DNA of 64,000 nt from Cellulomonas persica (GCF_007989825.1 NZ_BJUA01000008.1:119840-183839), one strand, 5' to 3'; shown: positions 27,724-36,264, numbered from the stretch's first letter. Program-made: numbers and translations. Notes: generated by a model from the letters alone, not told the origin.

Positions 27724-27741
27724 CCGGTTCGTACGAACCGG
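27724..27741. promoter_or_regulatory. 18-bp perfect palindrome upstream of the acyltransferase
   Basis: CCGGTTCGTACGAACCGG is a perfect palindrome centred about 42 bp before the -10 box at 27774. The placement next to the -35 region fits a dimeric repressor or activator site of the TetR size class. The regulator is not identified. A weaker hairpin just upstream (CACACG...CGTGTG, about 27687-27722) may end pcrA transcription. Confidence 0.55.
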
Positions 27742-27773
27742 TGTGTCCTGCCGGGGCCCCTCCGGGGGGCCCT

Positions 27774-27779
27774 TAGCGT
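27774..27779 (+). promoter_or_regulatory. -10 box TAGCGT before a nine-codon leader frame
   Basis: TAGCGT ends 6 nt before an ATG at 27786 that is not in frame with the acyltransferase. It opens the short frame listed next. Confidence 0.5.
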
Positions 27780-27785
27780 GGTCCC

Positions 27786-27815
27786 ATGAGCCAGCGGAAC
27801 GAGGTGCACCGGTGA
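27786..27815 (+). CDS. Nine-codon leader reading frame coupled to the acyltransferase
   Basis: ATG to TGA encodes MSQRNEVHR. It begins 6 nt after a TAGCGT box, as a leaderless message would, and its stop overlaps the acyltransferase GTG (27812) as GTGA. The likely role is to load ribosomes and couple translation of the membrane enzyme, not to make a functional peptide. No codon bias or homology can be assessed at this length. Confidence 0.4.
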   Translation: MSQRNEVHR

Positions 27816-29860
27816 CGACCACGTCCTCGCGTGCCGCCTCCGGCGCGGGCGTCGCCACGGACTCCCGGCTCGCCGGGGGCACTGTGCCCACGGACTTCGA
27901 GGCGATCGTCCATCCCGGCTCTGAGCAGGGCGAACGCGCCCCGCGCGAGCGTCCGGTCCGGCACGAGGGCCGCATCCGCGGGCTCGACGGGCTGCGCGCG
28001 ATCGCGGTGCTCGCCGTGATCGCCTACCACCTGTGGCCGGGCGCGGTGCCGGGCGGGTTCCTCGGTGTCGACGTGTTCTTCGTCGTCTCCGGGTTCCTCA
28101 TCACCACGCTCCTGCTGCGGGAGATGACACGCGAGGGCGGGGTGAGCCTCGGCGGCTTCTGGAAGCGGCGCGCGCGGCGACTGCTGCCCGCACTCGTGTG
28201 CGTGCTGCTCGTCGGCACGGTCGCCGCCCGCCTGGTCGAGACCGACCTGCTCGTCGGCGTGCGCCGGCAGTGGCTCGGCGCACTCACGTTCTCCACCAAC
28301 TGGCTCGAGATCAGCGCGGGGACCAGCTACTTCGACCAGACCGCGCCCGAGCTGTTCCAGCCGTTCTGGTCGCTCGCGATCGAGGAGCAGTTCTACCTGC
28401 TGTGGCCGCTCGTGCTCATCGGGCTCGTGCTCGCCGCGGGTGCGCTCCGGATGCGGTCGGGCGCGCGGGTGATCGCCGTCCTCGTCGCTGCCGGTGGTCT
28501 CGCCAGTGCCGTCGCCATGGCGCTCCTCTACTCGCCCGGCGCCGACCCGACGAACGTCTACTACGGCACCGGCACCCACATGTTCGGCCTGCTCGCGGGA
28601 GCGGCCGTGGCGATCGCCGCGAGCGGGCGCGCGCGCCTCCTGCCCGACACCGCCTGGGCGCGTGCCGTGCCGTACGTCGCGCTCGTCGTCCTCGTCGGCC
28701 TCGGCGCCACGATGGCCGCGGACAGCACGGCGACGTACCGCGGCGGCATCGCGCTGGGCTCGCTGGCGGCGCTCGTACTCGTGGTCGCGTGCGCGCAGGA
28801 ACGGCCCGCCGGGCTCATCCGGGCGCTCGAGCTGCGGCCCGCCGAGTGGGTGGGCGAGCGCTCGTACGGCCTGTACCTGTGGCACTGGCCCGTGATCCTC
28901 GTCGTCGGGGCGACGTTCGGCGACGCGCCCGGATCGACGCTGTGGTGGCGCACGCCGCTGGTCGCCCTGCCCATCACCTTCCTGCTCGCCGCCGCGAGCC
29001 ACCGGTTCGTCGAGACGCCCGTGCGTCGCGAGGGCTTCCGTGCCGTGGCGCGTCGGGCCCTCGCCGCGCTGCGCGGCCCGCGCCCGAGCGCGCGGGTCGC
29101 CGCGGTCGCGGTCGCCGTGCTCGCGCTCGGCGCGGTCGTCTCGGTCGCCACTGCGCCGGCGGTCTCCTCGACGCAGCGCGCGATCGAGGCGGCCCTCAAG
29201 GAGATCGCCGACCGCGAGGCGCGCGCGGGCGAGGACGCGCCGAAGGGCACGCCGACCGGCGCGGCCACGCAGGCCCCGACCACGGCCCCGACGGACGCCC
29301 CGACGAAGGCGCCCACGCAGGCACCGCCGAGCACGCCGTCAGCACCGGCGCAGGGCGGCGCGGCCGTGATCGACGGCGCCGACGTGATCGGCTTCGGTGA
29401 CTCCGTCCTGTCGGCCGCCGCTCCCACGCTGTACGACGCGTTCCCGAAGATCGCGATCGACGCCAAGCCCATCCGCAAGTGGCTGGACGTGCCCGAGCTG
29501 GTGCGCGCCGCCGAGAAGGCCGGCCAGCTGCGTCCCGTGGTCCTGCTCGACTTCGGGACGAACGGCGGGTTCAAGTTCGACGGCTCGATGGAGGCCTTCG
29601 AGGAGACGCTCGACATCATCGGGCCCGACCGCCAGGTCGTGATCTACACGATCGTCGGCATCAGCTACTGGGTCGAGGACGCGAACGCCGCGATGGTCGA
29701 CGCCGTCAAGGGCCGGCCCAACGTGCATGTCGTCGACTGGCACCGGTACATCAGCAAGCACTCCGGGCTGCTGCACGCCGACAAGACCCACCCCAACATG
29801 AAGGGCGTCGTCGCGTACGCCGACCTGCTGCGCGAGGAGCTGACGAAGCTCGCGTCGTGA
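27812..29860 (+). CDS. OatA-like O-acyltransferase: acyltransferase-3 membrane domain plus SGNH domain
   Basis: 682 residues. An acyltransferase-3 domain with about ten membrane helices (about 55-430) includes RIRGLDGLRAIAVLAVIAYH with the catalytic-type His, GGFLGVDVFFVVSGFLIT and SLAIEEQFYLLWP. A helix at about 440-465 and a Pro/Thr linker (about 480-515) lead to an outside SGNH-fold domain with GDSV, GTNG and a C-terminal DKTHPN holding the Asp/His pair. Such proteins move acetyl groups across the membrane onto peptidoglycan or wall glycans, giving lysozyme resistance. The GTG start overlaps a short leader frame. The exact acceptor is not known. Confidence 0.9.
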   Translation: MTTTSSRAASGAGVATDSRLAGGTVPTDFEAIVHPGSEQGERAPRERPVRHEGRIRGLDGLRAIAVLAVIAYHLWPGAVPGGFLGVDVFFVVSGFLITTLLLREMTREGGVSLGGFWKRRARRLLPALVCVLLVGTVAARLVETDLLVGVRRQWLGALTFSTNWLEISAGTSYFDQTAPELFQPFWSLAIEEQFYLLWPLVLIGLVLAAGALRMRSGARVIAVLVAAGGLASAVAMALLYSPGADPTNVYYGTGTHMFGLLAGAAVAIAASGRARLLPDTAWARAVPYVALVVLVGLGATMAADSTATYRGGIALGSLAALVLVVACAQERPAGLIRALELRPAEWVGERSYGLYLWHWPVILVVGATFGDAPGSTLWWRTPLVALPITFLLAAASHRFVETPVRREGFRAVARRALAALRGPRPSARVAAVAVAVLALGAVVSVATAPAVSSTQRAIEAALKEIADREARAGEDAPKGTPTGAATQAPTTAPTDAPTKAPTQAPPSTPSAPAQGGAAVIDGADVIGFGDSVLSAAAPTLYDAFPKIAIDAKPIRKWLDVPELVRAAEKAGQLRPVVLLDFGTNGGFKFDGSMEAFEETLDIIGPDRQVVIYTIVGISYWVEDANAAMVDAVKGRPNVHVVDWHRYISKHSGLLHADKTHPNMKGVVAYADLLREELTKLAS

Positions 29861-29864
29861 GGGC

Positions 29865-30386
29865 TCAGGCCGCCTGGGCCCACGCCGCGCTCACGGCCTC
29901 GCGCACCGCGTCGTCGCGCAGCCCGAGCGAGCTGAGCACGGCACGAGCGCCGGACTCGGGCGCGCGCACGGCCGCGAGCAACAGGTGCCCGCTGTCGATG
30001 CGGCGCCGTCCCGTGCGGATGGCCTCGCGCAGCGCGAGCTCGAGCAGCTTCTTGGCGTCGGGCGCGAATGCTCGCGGTGCCGTGCTCGGCGTCGCATCGA
30101 GCGCTCCGGCGCCGAACGTGGCCTCGACCTGCGCGCGGATCGCGTCGAGGTCGACGCCGATCGAGGCGAGCGCCTCGTCGTCGAGCCCCTGCCGGGCACG
30201 GACCGCCGCGGCGAGATCGTCGGGGTGCACGCCGAGAGCGGCGAGCGCGTCGTGCGCGGGGCCCTCGAGGCGGGCCGCGGCGAGGAGGACGTGCTCGGAC
30301 GCGATCCGGTCGGCGCCGAGCGCGCCGGCCTCCGCGGCCGCGTGGGTGACGGCCTCGCGTGCGTCCTGCGTGAATCGTTCGAACAT
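29865..30386 (-). CDS. Clp N-terminal domain protein without ATPase domains
   Basis: 173 residues consisting of two Clp-N repeats (about 1-70 starting MFERFTQDAREAVTHAAAEAG, and about 85-170 with GRRRIDSGHLLLAAV). ClpA/ClpC chaperones use this domain to take up adaptors or substrates; here it stands alone, with no AAA module. It follows the HTH gene with a one-base overlap (TGATG), so the two are co-translated. It may titrate Clp adaptors or mark substrates; this is inference. It converges tightly on the acyltransferase, with a 4-bp gap. Confidence 0.85.
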   Translation of the reverse strand: MFERFTQDAREAVTHAAAEAGALGADRIASEHVLLAAARLEGPAHDALAALGVHPDDLAAAVRARQGLDDEALASIGVDLDAIRAQVEATFGAGALDATPSTAPRAFAPDAKKLLELALREAIRTGRRRIDSGHLLLAAVRAPESGARAVLSSLGLRDDAVREAVSAAWAQAA

Positions 30387-30610
30387 CAGCGCACCACCTT
30401 GTCGGACTTCCCGTACTTCTTGTGGACCGCCTGCCGGGTGACCCCGAGGCAGTCCGCGATCTGCTGCCAGGACCAGCCGAGGCGGCGGGCACGTTCGACC
30501 TGCAGCGTCTCGAGCCGGTCGGCGAGCGTGCGCAGCGAGCGCACGGCGCGCAGGCCTTCGGCGGGCTCCGCGGAGCCCGCCGCTGTGAGGAGAGCGTCGG
30601 TCCCGGTCAT
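30386..30610 (-). CDS. Small helix-turn-helix regulator paired with the Clp-N protein
   Basis: 74 residues. The C-terminal half is a helix-turn-helix (about 46-66; SWQQIADCLGVTRQAVHKKYG) after a charged helix (RTLADRLETLQVERARRLG). The ATG at 30610 is preferred over a longer form because TACATT lies exactly 6 nt upstream with TTGACA 18 nt further on, and because the longer form would read through the operator. The dyad covering that promoter suggests autoregulation. HTH/Clp-N pairs of this kind occur in other actinobacteria; the targets are not known. Confidence 0.8.
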   Translation of the reverse strand: MTGTDALLTAAGSAEPAEGLRAVRSLRTLADRLETLQVERARRLGWSWQQIADCLGVTRQAVHKKYGKSDKVVR

Positions 30611-30612
30611 GG

Positions 30613-30658
30613 TGTCAATGTAGGTTGACAGCGTCGACGATGTCAACCGACATTGACG
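30613..30658. promoter_or_regulatory. 46-bp dyad containing facing promoters of the HTH/Clp-N operon
   Basis: TGTCAATGTAGGTTGACA (30613-30630) and TGTCAACCGACATTGACG (30641-30658) are inverted copies (16 of 18 positions) around a centre holding GTCGAC. On the minus strand TTGACA (30646-30641), 18 nt, TACATT (30622-30617) form a near-ideal promoter. On the plus strand TTGACA (30625-30630), 18 nt, GACATT (30649-30654) form a weaker one. A dimer or tetramer binding here would shut both. Confidence 0.7.
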
Positions 30659-30705
30659 CGCCGCGCGGCGATGGTGGCAGCACTGCGGTCGGGCGCACGC
30701 CGCTC

Positions 30706-30711
30706 TACCGT
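30706..30711 (+). promoter_or_regulatory. -10 box TACCGT of the ABC exporter, leaderless spacing
   Basis: TACCGT ends 6 nt before the ATG at 30718. It argues for this start rather than the possible ones inside the dyad at 30640-30675. Confidence 0.55.
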
Positions 30712-30717
30712 GGCCGC

Positions 30718-32853
30718 ATGAGCATGGGTGGCGGGCCGGGCGTACGCGGCCACGGCATGGGCCGTCCCGTCGACGAGGCCGCGCAGCGCCGGCTCAACGC
30801 GCAGGCCCCGCCCGTCCCGCAGCTCGGCCGCCGCGTCGTCGCGCTGTTCCGGCCCTACCTCGCGCGGATCGTCGTCACGGGCGTCATCGTCGTGGCGTCC
30901 GCCGCGATCGCGGTGATCCCGCCGCTCGTCGTGCAGCGGATCTTCGACGACGCGCTGTTCCCGGCCGACGGGACGGGACCCGACCTCGACCTGCTCGTCG
31001 GACTCGTCGTACTCATGATCGGGCTGTTCCTGCTGTCCGCAGCGCTCGGCGTCACGCAGACCTGGCTCACGTCGACGGTCGGCAACCGCGTCACCGGGGA
31101 CCTGCGCGTGCGGCTGTTCGAGCACCTGCAGGCGATGGAGCTGGGCTTCTTCACGCGCACCAAGACCGGCGTGATCCAGTCGCGGCTGCAGAACGACGTC
31201 GGCGGCGTCGCCGGTGTGCTGACGAACACCGTCACGACGATCCTCGGCAACGCCGTCACGGTCGTGGCCTCGCTCGTCGCGATGCTCCTCATCGACTGGC
31301 GCCTGACGCTCGTCGCGGTCGTGCTCATGCCCGGCCTCGTCGTGGTGCAGCGCCGCGTCGGGCAGGCGCGGGCGCGGATCGCCGCCGAGACCCAGGAGTC
31401 GCTCTCCGAGCTCACGTCGATCACGCAGGAGACGTTGAGCGTGAGCGGCGTCCTGCTGTCCAAGTCGTTCAACCGGCAGGCTGCCGAGTCCGCGCGGTAC
31501 CGCGCGGAGAACGACAACCAGGTCCGGCTGCAGGTGCGCCGCGCGATGAGTGGCCAGGGGTTCTTCGCCGTCGTCCAGGTGCTCATGGCGAGCGTGCCCG
31601 CGGTCGTCTACCTCGTGTCGGGCTGGCTCATGCAGGGCGACGGCGCGACGATCACCGCGGGCACGGTCGTCGCGTTCACCACCGTGCAGGCGCGACTGCT
31701 CGGCCCGCTGATCGGCCTCATGCGGGTGGCGCTCGACGTGCAGACGTCACGCGCGCTGTTTGCGCGCATCTTCGAGTACCTCGACCTGACGCCCGTGATC
31801 GAGGACGACCCCGCCGCGATCGACGTCGCTCAGGCGCCCGGGCCGCTCGGTCGCGTCGAGTTCCGCGACGTCGTCTTCCGGTACCCCGACGCCGCCCCGG
31901 ACGCGCGCCCGACGCTGGCCGGCATCAGCTTCACGGCCGAGCCCGGGCGGCACGTCGCGTTCGTCGGACCGTCCGGCGCGGGCAAGACCACCGTGCTGTA
32001 CCTCGCGCCGCGGCTGTACGAGGCCTCCGACGGCCAGGTGCTGTTCGCCGGCGAGGACGTCCGGCGCCTCACGCAGGCGTCCGTGATCGAGAACGTCGGG
32101 ATCGTCTCGCAGGAGACGTACCTGTTCCACGCGACGATCCGCGAGAACCTCACGTACGCGAAGCCCGACGCGACGGACGAGGAGATCGTCGCCGCGTGCC
32201 GTGCTGCGAACATCCACCACGTCATCACCGGCTTCGTGGACGGCTACGACACCGTCGTCGGCGAGCGCGGCTACCGGCTGTCGGGCGGCGAGAAGCAGCG
32301 CATCGCGATCGCGCGCGTGCTCCTCAAGGACCCGCCGGTGCTGCTGCTCGACGAGGCCACCTCAGCGCTCGACACCGTCTCCGAGCGGGTGGTCCAGGAG
32401 GCGCTGGACAACGCGGCCCGCGGGCGTACGACGCTGTCGATCGCGCACCGGCTCTCGACCGTCATCGCGGCGGACACGATCCACGTCGTCGAGGCGGGCC
32501 GGATCGTCGAGTCCGGCACGCACGCCGATCTCGCCGCGGCCGGCGGGCTCTACGCCGAGCTCGCTGCGCAGCAGCTCGCGGCGTCGCGCATCCTGGAGGA
32601 GGAGTCGCAGCCGCCGGCGGACCATCCCGACCGGCGCGCCGACCGGGCGCCGCTCGACGACCGCGCCGACGAGGTGCTGGACGACGAGGTCCCGCTCGAC
32701 GTCCCGGACGACGAACGCATCGCCGACGCGACGGGAGGCCCGCTCCTCGACCGAGCGGTGCTCGGTGGGCAGCCCGGCCCGGTCATGCCGTCCCCGCCGG
32801 CCAGTGGCCGTGCGGGAGCGACGTCTGCGAACGGGCCGCGCCCGTCACGTTGA
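30718..32853 (+). CDS. ABC exporter (fused membrane and ATPase domains)
   Basis: 711 residues; probably acts as a homodimer. Membrane domain with six helices (about 45-345), then an ATPase domain with Walker A GPSGAGKTT (417-425), signature LSGGEKQR (521-528), Walker B LLLDEATSALD (542-552) and the H-loop in SIAHRLST. All motifs are intact, unlike the exporter pair at 11-15 kb. After about residue 635 there is an acidic, Asp/Arg/Pro-rich tail of some 75 residues. The last 71 bp overlap the end of the convergent WXG-like gene. Substrate unknown. Confidence 0.92.
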   Translation: MSMGGGPGVRGHGMGRPVDEAAQRRLNAQAPPVPQLGRRVVALFRPYLARIVVTGVIVVASAAIAVIPPLVVQRIFDDALFPADGTGPDLDLLVGLVVLMIGLFLLSAALGVTQTWLTSTVGNRVTGDLRVRLFEHLQAMELGFFTRTKTGVIQSRLQNDVGGVAGVLTNTVTTILGNAVTVVASLVAMLLIDWRLTLVAVVLMPGLVVVQRRVGQARARIAAETQESLSELTSITQETLSVSGVLLSKSFNRQAAESARYRAENDNQVRLQVRRAMSGQGFFAVVQVLMASVPAVVYLVSGWLMQGDGATITAGTVVAFTTVQARLLGPLIGLMRVALDVQTSRALFARIFEYLDLTPVIEDDPAAIDVAQAPGPLGRVEFRDVVFRYPDAAPDARPTLAGISFTAEPGRHVAFVGPSGAGKTTVLYLAPRLYEASDGQVLFAGEDVRRLTQASVIENVGIVSQETYLFHATIRENLTYAKPDATDEEIVAACRAANIHHVITGFVDGYDTVVGERGYRLSGGEKQRIAIARVLLKDPPVLLLDEATSALDTVSERVVQEALDNAARGRTTLSIAHRLSTVIAADTIHVVEAGRIVESGTHADLAAAGGLYAELAAQQLAASRILEEESQPPADHPDRRADRAPLDDRADEVLDDEVPLDVPDDERIADATGGPLLDRAVLGGQPGPVMPSPPASGRAGATSANGPRPSR

Positions 32854-33544
32854 CCAGCGCGAGCGCCGCCGCGCCCTGCGCTGCGGTGAACGCGGCGACG
32901 GCGGACACGACCATGCCGGTGTTGACCGCTGCCTCCTCGACGATCACGAGCAGCCCGGCCCAGGAGAGCACCACCGATCCGAGCGCGGCGATCGCCGCGA
33001 CCATCGCGGTCAGGAACTTGGCGAGGATGACACCGAGCGCCACGTAGAGCGCGAGGCCGGCGGCTGCGCACGCGCACAGCGACGCCGCGACGACGCCCGA
33101 GACGGACTGCACCTGCGCGGCGGCGGGGGACTGGCCCGCGACCGCCGCGCGGTAGGTCGACGCCGCCTCGCCCGTCCAGGTGAGCGGAGCGCGCAGCGCG
33201 TTCGGGTGCGTCGTCGCGGCCACGCCCGAGACAGGAGGTCCGACCTCGGTGACCCACTCGAAGGCGCGCACGAAGAACAGGGCGGGCGCGGCCGCACCCT
33301 CGAGCAGGTCGCCGAGCGTGGCGAGCAGCTCGCGCCCGAGCTCCTGGAGCCGGTCCGCGCACCAGGTCAGGCCGTCGGCGAGGAGGCCGGGCACCCACCA
33401 CTGACCGAGGGTGTCGTCGAGCGTGGGCGTGATCTGCGCCATGCGCGCGGTCAGGGCTCGCATCCCGGAGCGCAGCTGCTCGATCGTCGCGTCGTAGGTG
33501 GCGGGGCTGAACCCGCTCGGGTCGAACCGGCCGGTGTCGAGCAC
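32783..33544 (-). CDS. WXG100-like membrane protein of the orphan type VII-related trio
   Basis: 253 residues. The N-terminal about 110 residues are helical with WXG-like spacing (DDTLGQWWVPGLLADGLTWC) and a predicted hairpin; a second helical stretch around WTGEAASTYRAAVAGQSP resembles the tip of ESX substrates. The region about 140-230 holds two or three membrane helices (AGLALYVALGVILAKFLTAM). GTG start with AAGGAG 7 nt upstream. Third gene of a unit with 33617 and 33919. Its 3' end overlaps the convergent exporter by 71 bp. Exact role unknown. Confidence 0.65.
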   Translation of the reverse strand: MLDTGRFDPSGFSPATYDATIEQLRSGMRALTARMAQITPTLDDTLGQWWVPGLLADGLTWCADRLQELGRELLATLGDLLEGAAAPALFFVRAFEWVTEVGPPVSGVAATTHPNALRAPLTWTGEAASTYRAAVAGQSPAAAQVQSVSGVVAASLCACAAAGLALYVALGVILAKFLTAMVAAIAALGSVVLSWAGLLVIVEEAAVNTGMVVSAVAAFTAAQGAAALALVNVTGAARSQTSLPHGHWPAGTA

Positions 33545-33616
33545 GGAGGTCTCCTTCTGGACGGTGGGGTGACGCGGGGGGTGGTGCGCGGCAGGAGGCC
33601 GTCGGCGGGCGTGCGC

Positions 33617-33922
33617 TCAGTAGGCGCCCGCGACGTGCGCGGAGACCTCCTCGTCGCGCCGTTCGTACGCGTCGGCGTTGGCGCGCAGCGCCCTGGCGAC
33701 CTCGGACATCACCACCGCGCCCTCACGGCACCGCGCGGCGACGTGCGCGACCGCGTGTCCGTAGGCGTCACGCATGACGAGGAACACACCCGCCTGCAGG
33801 GCGCTCATGCTCAGGGACTCGGTGACGTCGGCGACGCCGGCGAGCGTCGAGCCCTGCTCGTCCCACGTCCGCGCCTCACCCCGCAGCGCTCGCAGGACGA
33901 CGTCGAGCGCGCCCTCGCTCAT
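33617..33922 (-). CDS. EspC-like/WXG-family small helical protein
   Basis: 101 residues, all helical, with the length and heptad pattern of EspC/ESX-type secreted proteins: two helices (GALDVVLRALRGEARTWDEQG and AVVMSEVARALRANADAYERR) joined near residue 45-50, and a D-A-Y-E pattern near the end that resembles the YxxxD/E secretion signal. The ATG overlaps the upstream stop by 4 bp. No EccC, EccD or other secretion machinery is found in the window, so any secretion would need a distant system. Confidence 0.65.
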   Translation of the reverse strand: MSEGALDVVLRALRGEARTWDEQGSTLAGVADVTESLSMSALQAGVFLVMRDAYGHAVAHVAARCREGAVVMSEVARALRANADAYERRDEEVSAHVAGAY

Positions 33923-34683
33923 GAGCGTTCGTGCGCCGCGACGACGCGCCCACCGCTCGCGCTCAGCGGGTCCGCGGTCAAGGCCCGCAGGTGCGTGAGC
34001 ACCTCGGCGAGGAGCTCGTCGGAGACCGCGGGGGCCTCGTGCTCCCGTCGTCGGGCCAGGTCCTGCACCGCGGCCTGCACGGCGGCCGAGAGCAGCGTGG
34101 TCAGTGCGGCAGCGCTCGCCTTCGCGACGCGAGGCCCGTGCAACGCGACCGCGACGATCCCGCCGCGTCCGACCGTGACCTCCACGTCGCCGTCGAGCTC
34201 ACGACCGACGCCGAGCGTGGCTCCCAGCTCGGTCGCGGACGCGTGCGACGCGGCGGCCAGGGACGAGATCGCGATCTCGGCGAGCTCGTCGAGAGGACGG
34301 GGAGTGCCCGCGGAGGGCGCCCGGCGCGCAGCGTCGGGCACCGCGTGCGTTGCGGCGGTGCGGACGCCGGGCTGCCGCGTCCGGCGCGCGGCGGCCTCCT
34401 GCAGCGCCGCGCGTGCCTGCGCGTCGAGGTCACGCGCCGCGGCCCTCCCGGCGTCGACGACCGCGCGGGCGAGGGTCTGCGGCGTGGCGCGAGCGTCCCA
34501 GCGGTCGGCGACGAGCACGCGCGTCGGCGTGCCGTTGCGGTCGAGCACGACGCCCGCGAGGCGGTCGACGTCCCATGCCGTCGTCTCGTACGGAAGGCCC
34601 TCTCGCACCCGGTGCACGGCACCCGCGACGTCCGCCGCGCTCCCTGCGACACCCGTGGGCGTCGCGTCGATCCGGTCGGACAT
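33919..34683 (-). CDS. YbaB/EbfC-like domain protein leading the type VII-related unit
   Basis: 254 residues. The C-terminal half (about 135-235; [20 protein letters not shown] followed by a long amphipathic helix) resembles the YbaB/EbfC fold that accompanies ESX-type genes in actinobacteria. The N-terminal 65 residues contain a separate alpha/beta segment ([20 protein letters not shown]). No membrane helix or signal peptide. GGGAGG lies upstream of the ATG. First gene of the three-gene unit. The true function of such YbaB-like proteins is not settled. Confidence 0.55.
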   Translation of the reverse strand: MSDRIDATPTGVAGSAADVAGAVHRVREGLPYETTAWDVDRLAGVVLDRNGTPTRVLVADRWDARATPQTLARAVVDAGRAAARDLDAQARAALQEAAARRTRQPGVRTAATHAVPDAARRAPSAGTPRPLDELAEIAISSLAAASHASATELGATLGVGRELDGDVEVTVGRGGIVAVALHGPRVAKASAAALTTLLSAAVQAAVQDLARRREHEAPAVSDELLAEVLTHLRALTADPLSASGGRVVAAHERS

Positions 34684-35065
34684 GTGTGGCCTCCCTGCCT
34701 GTGCCTGCCGCGCGACGTGCGGCGGACGTGCCGCGTCGTCGTGCGTCGTGCTGTTCTTGTACTCGCCGTGCGTGGCGGTCGACTGCCGAGACCCGACCGC
34801 CGAGACCCGACCGTCGGTGCGCCGGTGGCCTCCGCGGTTGTCCCGCGAACGACAGAAACGGACACTAGAGCCCGATCCGGACGTTTCGCAGGCGATCTCA
34901 CGGACTTGTGGACGTCGAGGAGTCACCCGGTCCGGATCTCTCGATGTGAAGAGATCCACATCTCTCGATGTGAAGAGATCTCGTGCAGACGGCTAGCATC
35001 GATCCGCAGCACACGGCCGCACCGAGGCCGCCGACGCGCGGCCGACGAGAGGAACTGGGACCACA
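34684..35065. other. Control region between the type VII-related unit and sucC
   Basis: 382 bp without a gene. It holds a 14-bp direct repeat CCGAGACCCGACCG (34786-34799 and 34800-34813), the twin dyads at 34936-34979, and a TAGCAT -10 candidate (34994-34999), which would give sucC a leader of about 60 nt. The stretch is less GC-rich than its surroundings. Confidence 0.6.
34936..34979. promoter_or_regulatory. Twin copies of a 20-bp dyad upstream of sucC
   Basis: ATCTCTCGATGTGAAGAGAT occurs twice without a mismatch (34936-34955 and 34960-34979; period 24 bp). Each copy has ATCTCT/AGAGAT arms around an 8-bp centre. The pair ends 15 bp before the TAGCAT -10 candidate. A 16-of-20 match stands over the icd promoter at 46405. 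Likely operator for a dimeric regulator of TCA genes. Confidence 0.7.
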
Positions 35066-36241
35066 GTGGACCTGTTCGAGTACCAGGCACGGGACATCTT
35101 CGAGAAGCACGGCGTACCGGTGCTCGGTGGCATCGTCGCCACGACACCGGACGAGGCGCGCGCCGCGGCCCAGACGCTGCTGGGGGACACCCCGGGCGTC
35201 GTCGTCGTGAAGGCGCAGGTCAAGACCGGCGGCCGCGGCAAGGCGGGTGGCGTCAAGCTCGCGCGCTCCGCCGACGAGGCCGCCGAGCAGGCGTCGCAGA
35301 TCCTCGGCATGGACATCAAGGGGCACACCGTGCACCGCGTGATGATCGCCGCGGGCGCGAAGATCGCCAGCGAGTTCTACTTCTCCCTCCTGCTGGACCG
35401 CGCCGAGCGCCGCTACCTCGCGATGTGCTCGGTCGAGGGCGGCATGGAGATCGAGCAGCTCGCGGTCGAGCGCCCCGAGGCGCTGGCCAAGGTCGCGGTC
35501 GACCCGCGCGTGGGGATCGACCAGGCGAAGGCCGACGAGATCGTCGCCGCCGCCGGGTTCGACGCCGCGATCGCCGGCAAGGTCGCCGACGTGCTGCAGA
35601 AGCTGTGGGTCGTGTACCGCGACGAGGACGCGACGCTCGTCGAGGTCAACCCGCTGGTGCTGACCGAGGACGGCGACATCGTCGCGCTCGACGGCAAGGT
35701 GTCGCTCGACGCCAACGCGGACTTCCGGCACGCGGACCACCTCGAGCTCGAGGACGCCGCCGCGGCGGACCCGCTCGAGGCGCGCGCCAAGGAGAAGGAC
35801 CTCAACTACGTCAAGCTCGACGGCGAGGTCGGCATCATCGGCAACGGCGCGGGGCTCGTCATGAGCACGCTCGACGTCGTCGCCTACGCCGGCGAGAAGC
35901 ACGGCGGCGTCAAGCCCGCCAACTTCCTCGACATCGGCGGCGGCGCGTCGGCCGAGGTCATGGCCGCCGGTCTGGACATCATCCTGACCGACCCGCAGGT
36001 CAAGTCCGTGTTCGTCAACGTCTTCGGCGGCATCACGGCGTGCGACGCGGTCGCCAACGGCATCGTGGCGGCGCTCGAGATCCTCGGCGACGAGGCGAGC
36101 AAGCCGCTCGTGGTGCGCCTCGACGGCAACAACGTCGTCGAGGGCCGCCGGATCCTCGCCGACGCGAACCACCCGCTGGTCACGCTCGCCGACACGATGG
36201 ACGGCGGAGCGGACAAGGCCGCCGAGCTCGCGAACGCCTGA
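35066..36241 (+). CDS. sucC: Succinyl-CoA synthetase, beta subunit
   Basis: Nucleotide-binding subunit of the enzyme that converts succinyl-CoA to succinate with substrate-level phosphorylation. 391 residues, normal length. It begins with the family start [20 protein letters not shown] and holds the ATP-grasp core ([20 protein letters not shown]), [13 protein letters not shown], and [13 protein letters not shown] with the glycine loop that faces the alpha subunit. Starts with GTG; GAGAGGA lies about 12 nt upstream. Followed by sucD after 23 bp. Control probably runs through the twin dyads at 34936-34979. Confidence 0.97.
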   Translation: MDLFEYQARDIFEKHGVPVLGGIVATTPDEARAAAQTLLGDTPGVVVVKAQVKTGGRGKAGGVKLARSADEAAEQASQILGMDIKGHTVHRVMIAAGAKIASEFYFSLLLDRAERRYLAMCSVEGGMEIEQLAVERPEALAKVAVDPRVGIDQAKADEIVAAAGFDAAIAGKVADVLQKLWVVYRDEDATLVEVNPLVLTEDGDIVALDGKVSLDANADFRHADHLELEDAAAADPLEARAKEKDLNYVKLDGEVGIIGNGAGLVMSTLDVVAYAGEKHGGVKPANFLDIGGGASAEVMAAGLDIILTDPQVKSVFVNVFGGITACDAVANGIVAALEILGDEASKPLVVRLDGNNVVEGRRILADANHPLVTLADTMDGGADKAAELANA

Positions 36242-36264
36242 GACGACGAGAGAGAGCAACTGAC

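Noticed and set aside
24501..27809. A 1,102-codon minus-strand frame opposite pcrA
   Set aside because: Its sequence is Arg/Asp/His-rich without motifs; pcrA on the plus strand has all helicase motifs.
30625..30717. Start of the ABC exporter at the far upstream ATG inside the dyad
   Set aside because: The added residues have no family support, and the TACCGT box places the start at 30718.
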